Shown here piece after piece: positions 27,924 to 36,218 of a stretch of 64,000 nt of DNA; within the stretch, counting starts at the first letter, position 1, and each line of letters begins with the position of its first letter. A program made the translations under genes and the position numbers. The stretch spans positions 62,001 to 126,000 of the forward strand of contig NZ_JOAP01000019.1 in NCBI RefSeq assembly GCF_000720475.1. Reading direction: 5' to 3'. Under the pieces are notes generated by a model, which saw only the letters and a list, made by a program, of their open reading frames with translations, searched no databases and was not told the DNA's origin. Source of the stretch: Streptomyces aureocirculatus. Lineage in GTDB: Bacteria; Actinomycetota; Actinomycetes; Streptomycetales; Streptomycetaceae.

Positions 27924-28829
27924 ATGGGCTGGACGGTCCTCTACATCGCGTTCGGTGTGGTCGCGCTGTGGCTGCTCGGCGAGGTGCTGCTGCAGTACAA
28001 GGCGCGACTGCGCTGGCGGCTGCTCGCGTTCGTCGGCTTCCTCGGTGTCGTCGTCGGCGTGCTGATGCCGGCGGTGGTGGTCATCGCCGTCGGCGCGATC
28101 GCGTTCGCCACCGGGCAGACGTATGTGACGCTGTCGTTCCGCCGCGGCTTCTCGACGGGCTGGGCGCTCGGCGGGAGGCCGGGCGCGAGCAGGCGGCGGA
28201 AGGCCACCGGCGCGCGGGCCGCGGCCCCCGAGCCGACGCTCCAGGTCTCGGACCTGGAGTACGAGGCCGGGCCCGAGCCCGACGCGGCAGCGCCCGGCGA
28301 CGTGGAGACACAGGCCGCCGGACCCGGTGTGTACGCCCCCGAGCCCATGCCCGACGACACCGGGCAGTACGGCGTCTACAACGAAGCCGCGGACACGGCG
28401 TACGCCCCGGCCGCCCCCGACGACTACGGCTTCGCCGGATACCCCGGGTACGACCCCCAGGGCCCGGATCGGCAGGACGCGCTGCACTTCACGTACGGCG
28501 AGACCGGCGAGCAGCGGTACGCCGCCTACTCCGACCCGTACATCGGCACCCAGACCTATGGCGCGCAGCCGGGCTACGACTCGTACGCGGACCCGCAGCC
28601 TTACGCGCCCTACGGCGGTGACACCTACGGCGGCTACCAGGACACCCCGCCCGGCGGCGTCTGGGTCCCGCACCAGCGCACCGGCGAGCCCGCGCCGCCG
28701 TACGGCGGGGAACTGCCGCCCGAGCAGCCGGGCTGTCCGCCGTTCCCCGGCGAGGCGGCACCGCAGGTTCCGGGCGACCCGTTCGGCTATCAGCCGGAGG
28801 TCGGCGGGGAGCAGCAGTACCGGTACTGA
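27924..28829 (+). CDS. membrane protein with Tyr/Pro-rich cytoplasmic tail
   Basis: 301 aa. Two hydrophobic segments (residues 3-22 and 32-65, with VVGVLMPAVVVIAVGAIAFA) are followed by a basic patch and a long acidic then Tyr/Pro/Gly-rich tail with repeated YxxYxxP and PYG(G)Y elements (about 130-300). Such tails are disordered and may self-associate or bind partners. ATG 27924 follows GGGGAGAGGGG. It may be cotranscribed with metF. Family not recognised. Confidence 0.8.
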   Translation: MGWTVLYIAFGVVALWLLGEVLLQYKARLRWRLLAFVGFLGVVVGVLMPAVVVIAVGAIAFATGQTYVTLSFRRGFSTGWALGGRPGASRRRKATGARAAAPEPTLQVSDLEYEAGPEPDAAAPGDVETQAAGPGVYAPEPMPDDTGQYGVYNEAADTAYAPAAPDDYGFAGYPGYDPQGPDRQDALHFTYGETGEQRYAAYSDPYIGTQTYGAQPGYDSYADPQPYAPYGGDTYGGYQDTPPGGVWVPHQRTGEPAPPYGGELPPEQPGCPPFPGEAAPQVPGDPFGYQPEVGGEQQYRY

Positions 28830-28952
28830 GGCCGGTGCCGCTCGTAGCTTTACGGAGGCCGATGGCGCTCATAGCCGTACTGAGGCTGGTGCCATTCGTA
28901 GCCGTACGGAGGCTGGTGCCATTCGTAGCCGTACGGAGGCCGGTGCCGCTCG
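28829..28952. repeat. 27-bp tandem repeat, 4.6 copies
   Basis: AGGCTGGTGCCATTCGTAGC-type units start at 28829, 28856, 28883, 28910 and 28937 (partial); units 3 and 4 are identical. They fill the whole gap between two convergent genes. Each unit carries TAG in one plus frame; on the minus strand it would encode PPYGYEWHQ-like peptides, echoing the PYGGY repeats of the gene just before it. Confidence 0.92.
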
Positions 28953-28953
28953 G

Positions 28954-30525
28954 TCACTGTGATCCGCGGAATTCCGGTCCCTCCACGATGAGACCGGCGA
29001 CCAGTGTGCCGGACATGCCCGCGTGCGGCAGCCCGCCGCCGGGGTGGGACCAGCCGCCGACGGCGTAGAGCCCCGACACGGCCGTGCTGTTGGCGGGGTG
29101 CAGGCGTCTTCCGGAGTCGGCGGCGAGGGCGGGCGGCGGGACGGCGCCGCCCTCGGCTCCGGTGGCCTCGGCGAGGTCCGCGGGGGTGCGGACCTCGTGC
29201 CACAGGAGCCGGTCGGCCAGGCCGGGGACCGCCGTGCTCGCACGGTCGAGCAGCCTGCGGACGTCCGCGTCGGTGACCTCGGCTCCGGCCGCGACCGTGG
29301 CGGTCAGCGTGACGGCCTCGTGGTCCGCGTCCGGGACGGCCGTCGGATCGTCAGGGCGCAGCACGGTCAGGGTCGGCGAGACGGCCAGGGCGGGGGCGCC
29401 TGGGGAGGCTGGGGCGTCCGTAGGGGCCGGGCTGCCCATGGAGGCCGGGGCGCCCGGGGTTCCGGGGGTCGTGAAGACCCGGTCGAGTTCGTCCGCGCGG
29501 TCGGCGGTGTGCAGGACCGTGCGGTGCGGTGTGCCCTGCGGGCGGCCGCCGCGCAGGGCGAGCAGGACCGTGAGACGGCTGGGCAGGCCGGACCGCGCGG
29601 GCACGTCCTCGGGCGCCCGGGCGGCCGTGCCGCCGGACAGCAGCGCTGCCAGCGCCCGCGGGGGCACCCCGGCCACCACGAAGTCGGCGGCCACGACGGA
29701 CCCGTCGGCGAGCTCCACGCCCGCCGCGCGGCCGTCCTTCTCCACGACGCGCACCACCGCGGAGTCGAAGGCGAACTCGACCCTGCGCGCCAGGCACCGC
29801 TCGTACACCGCGGTGGCGAGCGCGCGCATGCCGCCGCGCGCCGACCACGAGCCGAACGTCTGCTCCATGTAGGGCAGCACCGCGGCGCTCGCCGGGGCCG
29901 TGCGCGGGTCCAGGCCGCGGGCCAGCGCGAAGTGCTCCAGGAGCGCCGTCAGACGGGGCTCGCCCGCCAGCTCGAACTCGGCGACCTGCGCCAGCGTGAC
30001 CGCGCGCCGCTCCCGGCGGAGCAGGCGCTTGTGGGCCACCGAGGGGTAGGGCTCACGCTCGGCGAGCACCTGCCAGTTCGGCCACAGGGGCTCTTCCAGG
30101 AGGGGGCGGCGGGTGCGGTCCCAGGCCTCCCGCGCGCGGTTCATGAACGCCGCCCAGCGGGCGCCCGCGCCGGCGCCGAGCGCGGCGTCCAGGGCCTCGC
30201 CCACCCCTGCCCGGGAGGCGTTCGGCAGGTCCGTCGCCGTGCCGTCCGCGAAGACGTGCCGGACGGCGGGCTCGACCTGGGACAGCTCGACGCAGTCCTC
30301 CAGGGGCTGCTTGCCCGTCTTCACGAACAGATCGCGGTAGACCGCGGGCAGGTGCAGCAGGGAGGGGCCCGTGTCGAAGCCGAAGCCGTCGCGCCGCACA
30401 CGGCCGAGCGCGCCGCCGTACGTCCCCGTGCGCTCGTGCACCACCACCCGGTGGCCCGCGACGGCCAGCCGGGCGGCGGCCGTCATGGCGCCCATCCCGG
30501 CGCCGATCACCACAATCCGTGCCAT
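28954..30525 (-). CDS. FAD-dependent phytoene-desaturase-like oxidoreductase
   Basis: 523 aa. It has the amine-oxidase/CrtI N-terminal FAD fold RIVVIGAGMGAMTAAARL, then GGALGRVRRDGFGFDTGPSLLHLP, and ends with LYAVGGWSHPGGGLPHAGMSG, the CrtI-type C-terminal FAD loop. A desaturase or isomerase acting on a lipophilic polyene is plausible, but no crtB or crtE is nearby, so the substrate is open. A variable low-complexity insert (APASMGSPAPTDAPASPG) lies about residue 375. ATG 30525 has no Shine-Dalgarno; TAAAGT lies 7 nt upstream (30533-30538), consistent with leaderless translation. Confidence 0.88.
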   Translation of the reverse strand: MARIVVIGAGMGAMTAAARLAVAGHRVVVHERTGTYGGALGRVRRDGFGFDTGPSLLHLPAVYRDLFVKTGKQPLEDCVELSQVEPAVRHVFADGTATDLPNASRAGVGEALDAALGAGAGARWAAFMNRAREAWDRTRRPLLEEPLWPNWQVLAEREPYPSVAHKRLLRRERRAVTLAQVAEFELAGEPRLTALLEHFALARGLDPRTAPASAAVLPYMEQTFGSWSARGGMRALATAVYERCLARRVEFAFDSAVVRVVEKDGRAAGVELADGSVVAADFVVAGVPPRALAALLSGGTAARAPEDVPARSGLPSRLTVLLALRGGRPQGTPHRTVLHTADRADELDRVFTTPGTPGAPASMGSPAPTDAPASPGAPALAVSPTLTVLRPDDPTAVPDADHEAVTLTATVAAGAEVTDADVRRLLDRASTAVPGLADRLLWHEVRTPADLAEATGAEGGAVPPPALAADSGRRLHPANSTAVSGLYAVGGWSHPGGGLPHAGMSGTLVAGLIVEGPEFRGSQ

Positions 30526-30608
30526 GCCAGGGACTTTATCGGCACCCACTGACAGCGCCGCCGGGGCCCGCTCGGTCCGGCCGGGGGCCGCTGGGCTTGG
30601 GGGCGCCC

Positions 30609-30748
30609 GGTCAGGCCGGGATCTGTTCGGCACGGGGGCGCCTGGTCAGGCCGGGATCTGTTCGGCACGGGGGCGGCCGGTCAGGCCGGGATCTGTTCGG
30701 CACGGGGTCGCCCGGTCAGGCCGGGATCTGTTCGGCACGGGGTCGCCC
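30609..30748. repeat. 35-bp tandem repeat, four copies
   Basis: Units GGTCAGGCCGGGATCTGTTC... begin at 30609, 30644, 30679 and 30714 with one or two differences each; a truncated fifth starts at 30749. The array lies between the DUF4126 gene stop (30756) and the oxidoreductase start, both on the minus strand, and fills most of the 230-nt gap. Confidence 0.93.
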
Positions 30749-30755
30749 GGTCCTG

Positions 30756-31370
30756 TCAGCCCGCTGACCGCTTGCCCGCCGACGCAAGCCGCCGCTCCTC
30801 GCGCCGCTGCGCCCTGCGCCGCAGGAACCGCCGGATCCGGTGGGCGAGGAAGAGCAGCAGGACCAGCCCTGCGACCAGCAGCACGGCCGCCACGATCGCC
30901 GCCGCCTCGGGGTGGAACATCGCGAAGCTGACGACCCCGCCGACGCCGAGGTCCTCCGCGGTGCTCAGGACGAGGTTGCTGAACGGCTCGGGTGAGGTGT
31001 TGACCGCCATCCGCGTCCCGGCCTTCACGGCATGGCTCGCCAGGGCCGTCGACCCGCCGATCGCACCGGCGGCCACATCCGGCAGCGAACCGCTCTGCCC
31101 GGCGAGCAGCGTGCCCACCACCGCCCCGGACACCGGCCGGACGACGGTGTGCACGGCGTCCCACACCGAATCGACGTAAGGGATCTTGTCGGCGACGGCC
31201 TCGCAGGCGAAGAGCACGCCCGCGGTGATCAGCACCCAGGGGCTCTGCAGGGACTCGGGCACCTCGTCGGAAAGACCCGTGGCCCCGAAGACACCGAGCA
31301 GCAGGACCACCGCGTAGGCGTTGATCCCGCTGGCCCAGCCACTGGTGAACACCAGGGGAAGTACGGACAC
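30756..31370 (-). CDS. DUF4126-family membrane protein
   Basis: 204 aa with four to five hydrophobic helices (LPLVFTSGWASGINAYAVVLLLG, SPWVLITAGVLFACEAVADKIPYVDS, PVSGAVVGTLLAG, VVSFAMFHPEAAAIVAAVLLVAGLVLLLFL) and a basic C-terminal tail. DUF4126 proteins are membrane proteins of unknown function. GTG 31370 is chosen although the frame is open to 31535: TACGAT lies exactly 7 nt upstream (31378-31383) with no Shine-Dalgarno, and a MacR-like palindrome is centred about 63 nt upstream, so the promoter lies here. Confidence 0.8.
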   Translation of the reverse strand: MSVLPLVFTSGWASGINAYAVVLLLGVFGATGLSDEVPESLQSPWVLITAGVLFACEAVADKIPYVDSVWDAVHTVVRPVSGAVVGTLLAGQSGSLPDVAAGAIGGSTALASHAVKAGTRMAVNTSPEPFSNLVLSTAEDLGVGGVVSFAMFHPEAAAIVAAVLLVAGLVLLLFLAHRIRRFLRRRAQRREERRLASAGKRSAG

Positions 31371-31425
31371 GATCGTGATCGTAACCAGTAGGGCACGTTC
31401 CGGCTCGTGGGTGAGCAGATCGGCC

Positions 31426-31441
31426 TGAGTATCCGTACTCA
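31426..31441. promoter_or_regulatory. MacR-type operator upstream of the DUF4126 gene
   Basis: TGAGTATCCGTACTCA is an inverted repeat matching, with one mismatch, the TGAGTAC-nn-GTACTCA motif I recall for MacR. It is centred about 63 nt before the predicted leaderless start at 31370, a usual activator position. A further half-site TGAGTAC lies at 31452-31458. Confidence 0.6.
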
Positions 31442-31782
31442 GTGCTGGAGATGAGTACGCGCGCGGATGGGCCACGACCTGCGCGGAAGGGAGAGTGAGG
31501 GCACGGAAAGGGCGCGGTACCGGCACCGCCGACACGGGGCGGCGGAACGGGCGGCGCCCTTGGCCGTTCTCCCCGCCCTCGGGAGGGGGGGAACGGGGGA
31601 CCGGGGGGCGACCACGGGGGTCGCGCGGGGGAATGCAACAAGCGCCGGTCCGGCGGGACCAGGGACATCAGGTCCCGCCGGACCGGCGCCGCGCGATGAA
31701 CCGAACGGGTGAACCGGACCCCCGCGGCGCCTGCGCAGGCGGCCTGCCACCCGCCGCGCCTCACGCCATCGCCGCCACCCGC
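31442..31782. other. non-coding gap between TetR and DUF4126 genes
   Basis: About 340 nt with no supportable gene on either strand. It holds the MacR half-site at 31452, G-rich low-complexity sequence (31575-31625) and the strong hairpin at 31642-31689. Confidence 0.6.
31642..31689. terminator. perfect 19-bp hairpin
   Basis: Arms 31642-31660 and 31671-31689 are perfectly complementary with a 10-nt loop AGGGACATCA. No U-tract. It lies about 95 nt downstream of the TetR gene (minus strand), so it probably ends that operon and insulates the MacR-controlled gene. Confidence 0.8.
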
Positions 31783-32463
31783 TCAGGCCAACCTGCCGCT
31801 CACCCGCCCCTGCAGCAGCCTGGACAGCGCCGCGTGCACGTCGTCCAGTGAGCGCTCCGGCTGGAAGGCCTGCCAGTCCAGGGCGGCCACCAGGACCATC
31901 CCCACGAGCGCGGCCGCCGTCAGGGGGACGTCGATCTCCTCGCTCAGCTCACCGCTCGCCACCCCGCCGCGCAGCACGTCCTCGACGACCGCCACGGCCT
32001 GCTGTCGCACCACCATGAGCGTCGACTGCCAGGCACGGTTGGTGCGCCACAGCTCGGCCACGTAGAGCTGGGTGAAGGCCGGATAGCGGTCGATGAAGAC
32101 GAGGCCCGCGCGGATCATCGCGTCCAGCGCGTCCACATGCCTGCCGCCCTCCTGGGAGGCCTCGTCCGCCGCCGTCTTCAAGGAGGCGGTGAGCAGCCCC
32201 ACGCCGTGCCGCAGCAGTTCTTCGAAGAGGACCGATTTGCTGGCGAAGTTGTAGTAGACCGTGCCCTTCGCCACCCCCGCCCGTTCGGCGATCTCGTCAA
32301 CTGTCGTGGCGGAGAACCCCTGTTCCGCGATGAGGGTGACGGCGGCTTCGTAGAGCTTCTGCCGGGTGGCCTCGCGCCGCGTGCTGCTTGCGCCGGTTGC
32401 GCTGCTTGCGCTGCTTGCGCTGTTTTCCATGGGGTTGATTTTCACAGGTTCCGTCACGTTCAC
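31783..32463 (-). CDS. TetR-family regulator of the ABC/YhgE operon
   Basis: 226 aa. The helix-turn-helix is GFSATTVDEIAERAGVAKGTVYYNF (residues 52-76), preceded by a Ser/Ala-rich tail. The helical ligand domain has the C-terminal TetR pattern GLVFIDRYPAFTQLYVAELWRTNR. GTG 32463 overlaps the YhgE-gene stop (GTGA) and has GGAG 8 nt upstream; ATG 32430 is the alternative. As last gene of a three-gene operon with an operator in front, it likely autoregulates the efflux-type system. Confidence 0.9.
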   Translation of the reverse strand: MNVTEPVKINPMENSASSASSATGASSTRREATRQKLYEAAVTLIAEQGFSATTVDEIAERAGVAKGTVYYNFASKSVLFEELLRHGVGLLTASLKTAADEASQEGGRHVDALDAMIRAGLVFIDRYPAFTQLYVAELWRTNRAWQSTLMVVRQQAVAVVEDVLRGGVASGELSEEIDVPLTAAALVGMVLVAALDWQAFQPERSLDDVHAALSRLLQGRVSGRLA

Positions 32464-34544
32464 AGGCTCAGCTCCGGGTGCAGCCGGTCGAGAGTCCACA
32501 CCTGTTTGCGGCGCGCGGAGTCAGCGGTGAGCGCGAGCGCGCCCACGGTGAACGCGGTCAGGACCGCGCACGCCGTCCACACCGGACCGAGGCCGCCGCC
32601 CGTGATGAGCCTGCGCAGGGCGTCGACGACGTGACTCATCGGCAGGTACGGGTGGATCGCGCCGAAGAACGCCGGGCTCGTCTGCACCGGATAGGTGCCG
32701 CCCGCCGAGGTCAACTGAAGCATCAGGAGGGCGAGGACGAGGATCCGGCCCGCCGCTCCGAAGCGCGCGTTGAGCCACTGCACGATCGCCGCGAAGCAGC
32801 ACGTCACAAGCATCAGGAAGCCGATCGTCCCGGCCGCCCGCTCCATCTGGAGACCGAGTCGCCAGTGCAGCACCGACATCAGGGCCGCCACTTGCAGTGT
32901 GCCGAGGGCGGCCACCGGCAGCCAGCCGGCGAGGGCGATGCGCCAGGCGGGCGCGCCCGCGGCAAGGGCGCGCCGATTGAGCGGCTGGATCAACATGTAC
33001 GCGACCATCGCGCCGACCCACAGGGACAGCGGGATGAAGTACGGGGCGAAGCCCGTGCCGTAGTTGGGTGCCTTGTGCAGGGACTGGGAGGCCAGTTGCA
33101 CCGGGTCGGCCATGACGTCCGTGCGCCGGTCGCGGTCCTGCTTGTCGTAGTCGGGGATCTTCTTGACGCCGTCGTGCAGTCCGCCCGCCAACTTCTGGGT
33201 GCCGTCGGCCAGTTTGAAGATGCCGCCGTCGAGGTCGCTCGCGCCGGTCTCCAGGTCGCCGACGCCGGTGTCCAGCTTCGTGGCGCCGGTCTTGGCGGTA
33301 CCGAGGCCCGTGTGCAGCTTCCTGGCACCCTTGGCGACGTCGCCCGCGCCCTTGTTGAGCTCGTTGATGTCCCGGACCGCCTTGTCCAGGTCCTCGTCCA
33401 GACGCGGTGCCCGGTCGGCGAGGGCCTGGGCCTTGCGCTGCAGCGTGCCGAGGTCCCGGTCGAGCCGGTCGAGGCCGCCTGCCTGGTCCTCGACGAGGGT
33501 CTCGACGTCGGCGGCGACGGTCGCCACGTCGGCGGCGGCGTCCTTCGCCTTCTTCAGGTCCGGGCACGCCGGATCGGGCGCCGGGAGGTTCTCGCAGCGC
33601 CTTTCGTAGACGCCGTTCATGGCCGCCGAGCCCTTCTTGGCGCCCTCGACCGCCGCCGGTGCCGCCTTGACGAGGTCGTCCAGGTCGCGGCGCACCGCCT
33701 TCGAGGAGTCGGCCACCAGTTGGGCGCTGTCCCCGATGGTCCTGCCGTTGTCCTTCAGGTACGGGCGGACCTTGCCGGCCACGCCGTTGACCTTGTCGGC
33801 CAGCTTCTGCGTCCCGTCGGCGAGCCGCCGCGAACCGTCCTCCAGGTCGCCCGCTCCCGTGTGCAGCTTCTTGACACCCCCGGCCAGCTTCCCGCTGCCC
33901 TCCTTGGCGTCCTTGAGGCCGTCGACGAGTCGCTGCGAGCCCTTCTTCGCCTTCCCGATGCCGCCTTCGATCCGGTCGGCGCCCCGCGCGGCGTCCTGCG
34001 TCTTGCCGTGGATGTCGGAGAACGAGATGAAGATCTTGTCGAGCATGTTCCGGGACGCCTTCGTCGACGCGGCCGAGCGCACCTCGGAGAAGACGGTCCG
34101 TGAGATCTGGCCGACGATGTAGTTGTTGGAGTCGTTGGTGCGCACCCGCAGGGCGCCCGTCTCCGGGGAGTCGCCGGAACTGGAGCCCACGCGCTTGCTG
34201 AAGTCGGACGGCATCGTCAGGGACAGGTAGTACGAGCCGTCCGCGACGCCCGCACGCGCCTCGGTGTCGCTCACCTCGTGCCACTCGAACGTCTTGCTGT
34301 CGCGCAGCCGCTCGACGATGTCGTCGCCCGCCGTGACCTTCTTGCCGTCGACGGTGGCGCCCCTGTCGTCGTTCACGAGAGCCACCGGGATCTTGTCCAG
34401 GCGGCCGTAGGGGTCCCAGAAGGACCACAGGTACAGCGCGCCGTACAGCAGGGGCAGCAGCAGGAGAGCCACCAGGGCCGCGCGCGGCAGCCTGCCCCTG
34501 CCGAAGCGCTTGAGCTCAAGCGCGGCGAGCTTCGGCGACCGCAT
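32460..34544 (-). CDS. YhgE/Pip-family membrane protein (ABC-2-like)
   Basis: 694 aa. One N-terminal helix (AALVALLLLPLLYGALYLW), a large extracytoplasmic region (about 60-500) with long helical LxxGxxKLxxGxxxL repeats (KLAGGVKKLHTGAGDLEDGSRRLADG), then five or six C-terminal helices. YhgE/Pip proteins (phage-infection-protein family) are distant ABC-2 permeases involved in export or wall processes. ATG 34544 has AAGGAGG 7 nt upstream and overlaps the ATPase gene by 29 nt, so permease and ATPase are probably one transporter. Confidence 0.92.
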   Translation of the reverse strand: MRSPKLAALELKRFGRGRLPRAALVALLLLPLLYGALYLWSFWDPYGRLDKIPVALVNDDRGATVDGKKVTAGDDIVERLRDSKTFEWHEVSDTEARAGVADGSYYLSLTMPSDFSKRVGSSSGDSPETGALRVRTNDSNNYIVGQISRTVFSEVRSAASTKASRNMLDKIFISFSDIHGKTQDAARGADRIEGGIGKAKKGSQRLVDGLKDAKEGSGKLAGGVKKLHTGAGDLEDGSRRLADGTQKLADKVNGVAGKVRPYLKDNGRTIGDSAQLVADSSKAVRRDLDDLVKAAPAAVEGAKKGSAAMNGVYERRCENLPAPDPACPDLKKAKDAAADVATVAADVETLVEDQAGGLDRLDRDLGTLQRKAQALADRAPRLDEDLDKAVRDINELNKGAGDVAKGARKLHTGLGTAKTGATKLDTGVGDLETGASDLDGGIFKLADGTQKLAGGLHDGVKKIPDYDKQDRDRRTDVMADPVQLASQSLHKAPNYGTGFAPYFIPLSLWVGAMVAYMLIQPLNRRALAAGAPAWRIALAGWLPVAALGTLQVAALMSVLHWRLGLQMERAAGTIGFLMLVTCCFAAIVQWLNARFGAAGRILVLALLMLQLTSAGGTYPVQTSPAFFGAIHPYLPMSHVVDALRRLITGGGLGPVWTACAVLTAFTVGALALTADSARRKQVWTLDRLHPELSL

Positions 34545-35412
34545 CGGCTGCCTCCTTGTCGGTGTTGGCGCTGTCGCCGGTGTCAGCGGTGTCAGCGGTG
34601 CCGTCGGTGTCAGCGGTGTCAGCGGTGCCGTCGGCGCCATGCGTGCCGGCGGCACCGTCAGCGTCAGCGGTGGCATCCCCGTCAGCGGGTCCACCGGCGT
34701 ACGCGTGCGTGGCCGACGGTGCCGTCGAGACGACGACCACGCCCTGCGGGGCCTCGCGGCACACGGCCACCACCGTCGTCCCCTGCTCGGCGACGGACCG
34801 CAGCAGCGCCCAGGCCTCGTCCCGTTCGGCGTCCGAGAGCTTCAGGTCGAGGTCGTCGACGCCGAGCAGCCGGGGCCGCCCCATCAGCGCGAGGGCCACG
34901 GAGAGCCGCAGTACCTCAAGGCGCTCCAGGTCCCGTACGGAGGTCCGCGGCCCCTTGGGCAGCGCCTCGACATCGAGTCCGGCGGCCCGCACCGCGTCGT
35001 CGACGCGCAGCCGGGAAGCGGCGGCCCGCTCCGCCCGCGGGCGGAGCAGCGCGCGCAACGGGCTTTCGAACCGCCGCTCGAGAAGCGCGCGCTCCCGCAG
35101 GTGTTCGGCGACGGTCAGTGCCGGGTCGAGGTCGGTGACGCCGGGCACATTGGCGACCGCGCTGATCCCGCGCACCGCCGCGAGCTGCTTGGGCAGTCGG
35201 AACCGGCCCACCGAGGCCGTTCCCTCGGTGGCGCGCATGCGTCCCGTCAGGGCGAGCAGAAGACAGGTGCGGCCGGAGCCCGACGGACCCTCGACCGCGA
35301 CGAGGGCGCCGGGCCCCGCGGTGATGCCGACCCCGCGGAACGCCCAGCCCCGCGGTCCCTTCAGGCCGAAGTCCGCCGCATCGACGGCGGCGCCGTGCGG
35401 ACGAGCGTCCAC
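34516..35412 (-). CDS. ABC transporter ATP-binding protein
   Basis: 298 aa. Walker A is VEGPSGSGRTC (with Arg at the usual Lys, GSGRT). Between them lie TRTSVRDLERLEVLRLSVAL in the place of the signature LSGGQ and LLGVDDLDL in the place of Walker B. The signature and Walker residues are all degenerate, so this is an atypical nucleotide-binding domain. The last 60 residues are a DGTADTADTDG-type acidic repeat. GTG 35412 follows GGGGAG at 7 nt. The gene leads the ABC/YhgE/TetR operon. Confidence 0.85.
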   Translation of the reverse strand: MDARPHGAAVDAADFGLKGPRGWAFRGVGITAGPGALVAVEGPSGSGRTCLLLALTGRMRATEGTASVGRFRLPKQLAAVRGISAVANVPGVTDLDPALTVAEHLRERALLERRFESPLRALLRPRAERAAASRLRVDDAVRAAGLDVEALPKGPRTSVRDLERLEVLRLSVALALMGRPRLLGVDDLDLKLSDAERDEAWALLRSVAEQGTTVVAVCREAPQGVVVVSTAPSATHAYAGGPADGDATADADGAAGTHGADGTADTADTDGTADTADTGDSANTDKEAADAVAEARRA

Positions 35413-35431
35413 GGCCCACTCCCCTCTTTGA

Positions 35432-35445
35432 ACTGACCAGTCAGT
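35432..35445. promoter_or_regulatory. TetR operator of the ABC/YhgE operon
   Basis: ACTGAC-CA-GTCAGT, a perfect 6+6 inverted repeat, lies 20 nt before the GTG of the ATPase gene. It is the type of site bound by the TetR encoded at the operon's end. Confidence 0.8.
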
Positions 35446-35582
35446 ACAAAAGCTAACCCGAGTTTTCGACACAGACAAAGACCCCGAGGCAAAGGCCCAG
35501 GTCAGGCCGGATTGTCAGTGGCGTACTTCACGATGGGCACATACGGCCACTGCGCCGTCACACAGACGACAGGAGGTTCGTC

Positions 35583-36110
35583 ATGGCCAGCACCAACGCA
35601 GCAGCCGCACACCGGCGCCGCGCCCTCGGCCCTGCCCCCTCACTGACCGGTCCCGCGAGCGACGTCCACCCGGTGCTCCGCCGGGCGACGGCCCCGCCCG
35701 CCGCCCTCGAACTGCTCGCCCAGGCCCGCGCCGGACTCGACGAGGCGGCGCACCTGGACACTCCGAACGAGCGCTATGCCACCGCCCACCTCGCCGCCCT
35801 GCGCACCGCCGCCGCGGTCCTCGCCGCCCGCGGCCGCCCGGAACTCGCCCCGCGGCGCAGGCAGCGCATCCGAAGCGCCTGGGAGGTGCTCCCCGAGATA
35901 GCCCCCGAACTGACCGAATGGAGCGCCCTGTTCGCCTCCGGGGCCGCCCGCAGGGCCCGCGCGGAGGCGGGCATCCAGGGCGCCGCGAGCAGCCGTGACG
36001 CCGACGACCTGCAGCGGGACGTCTCGATGTTCCTGCGCCTCGTCGAGCGGATGCTCGTGCTCCAGCCCGTGCTGCCCCAGCCACGACAGGAGCCGCCGGA
36101 CGCGAGCTGA
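35583..36110 (+). CDS. SAV_6107-type HEPN-domain protein
   Basis: 175 aa, nearly all helical. ALELLAQARAGLDEAAHLDTPNERYATAHLAALRTAAAVLAARG is the HEPN-like core, and the C-terminal helix is LQRDVSMFLRLVERML. I recognise it as the SAV_6107 family. The RNase-type R-x4-6-H motif of toxic HEPN proteins is not obvious, so ribonuclease activity is not claimed. ATG 35583 follows AGGAGG at 5 nt. No antitoxin-like nucleotidyltransferase is beside it. Confidence 0.88.
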   Translation: MASTNAAAAHRRRALGPAPSLTGPASDVHPVLRRATAPPAALELLAQARAGLDEAAHLDTPNERYATAHLAALRTAAAVLAARGRPELAPRRRQRIRSAWEVLPEIAPELTEWSALFASGAARRARAEAGIQGAASSRDADDLQRDVSMFLRLVERMLVLQPVLPQPRQEPPDAS

Positions 36111-36218
36111 CCTGCCGGGGCGGGCGAAGCGCCTCTTCGATTCCCATTAGGGTGGGAGCGCCCGTACCCGAACAGCCCGCCGTAGATCAGGCGGAGCCGC
36201 GCCGAGGAGTCAACTGCC

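Noticed and set aside
28850..29240. Minus-strand ORF encoding PPYGYEWHQ repeats
   Set aside because: The CrtI-like gene stops at 28954 and nothing supports translation beyond; the peptide is a by-product of the 27-bp array.
28829..30748. Tandem repeats considered as CRISPR arrays
   Set aside because: The units are directly adjacent with no unique spacers, and no cas genes are present.
35583..36110. HEPN toxin of a toxin-antitoxin pair
   Set aside because: No adjacent MNT-type antitoxin and no clear catalytic R-x-H motif; it fits the SAV_6107 family of unknown function.
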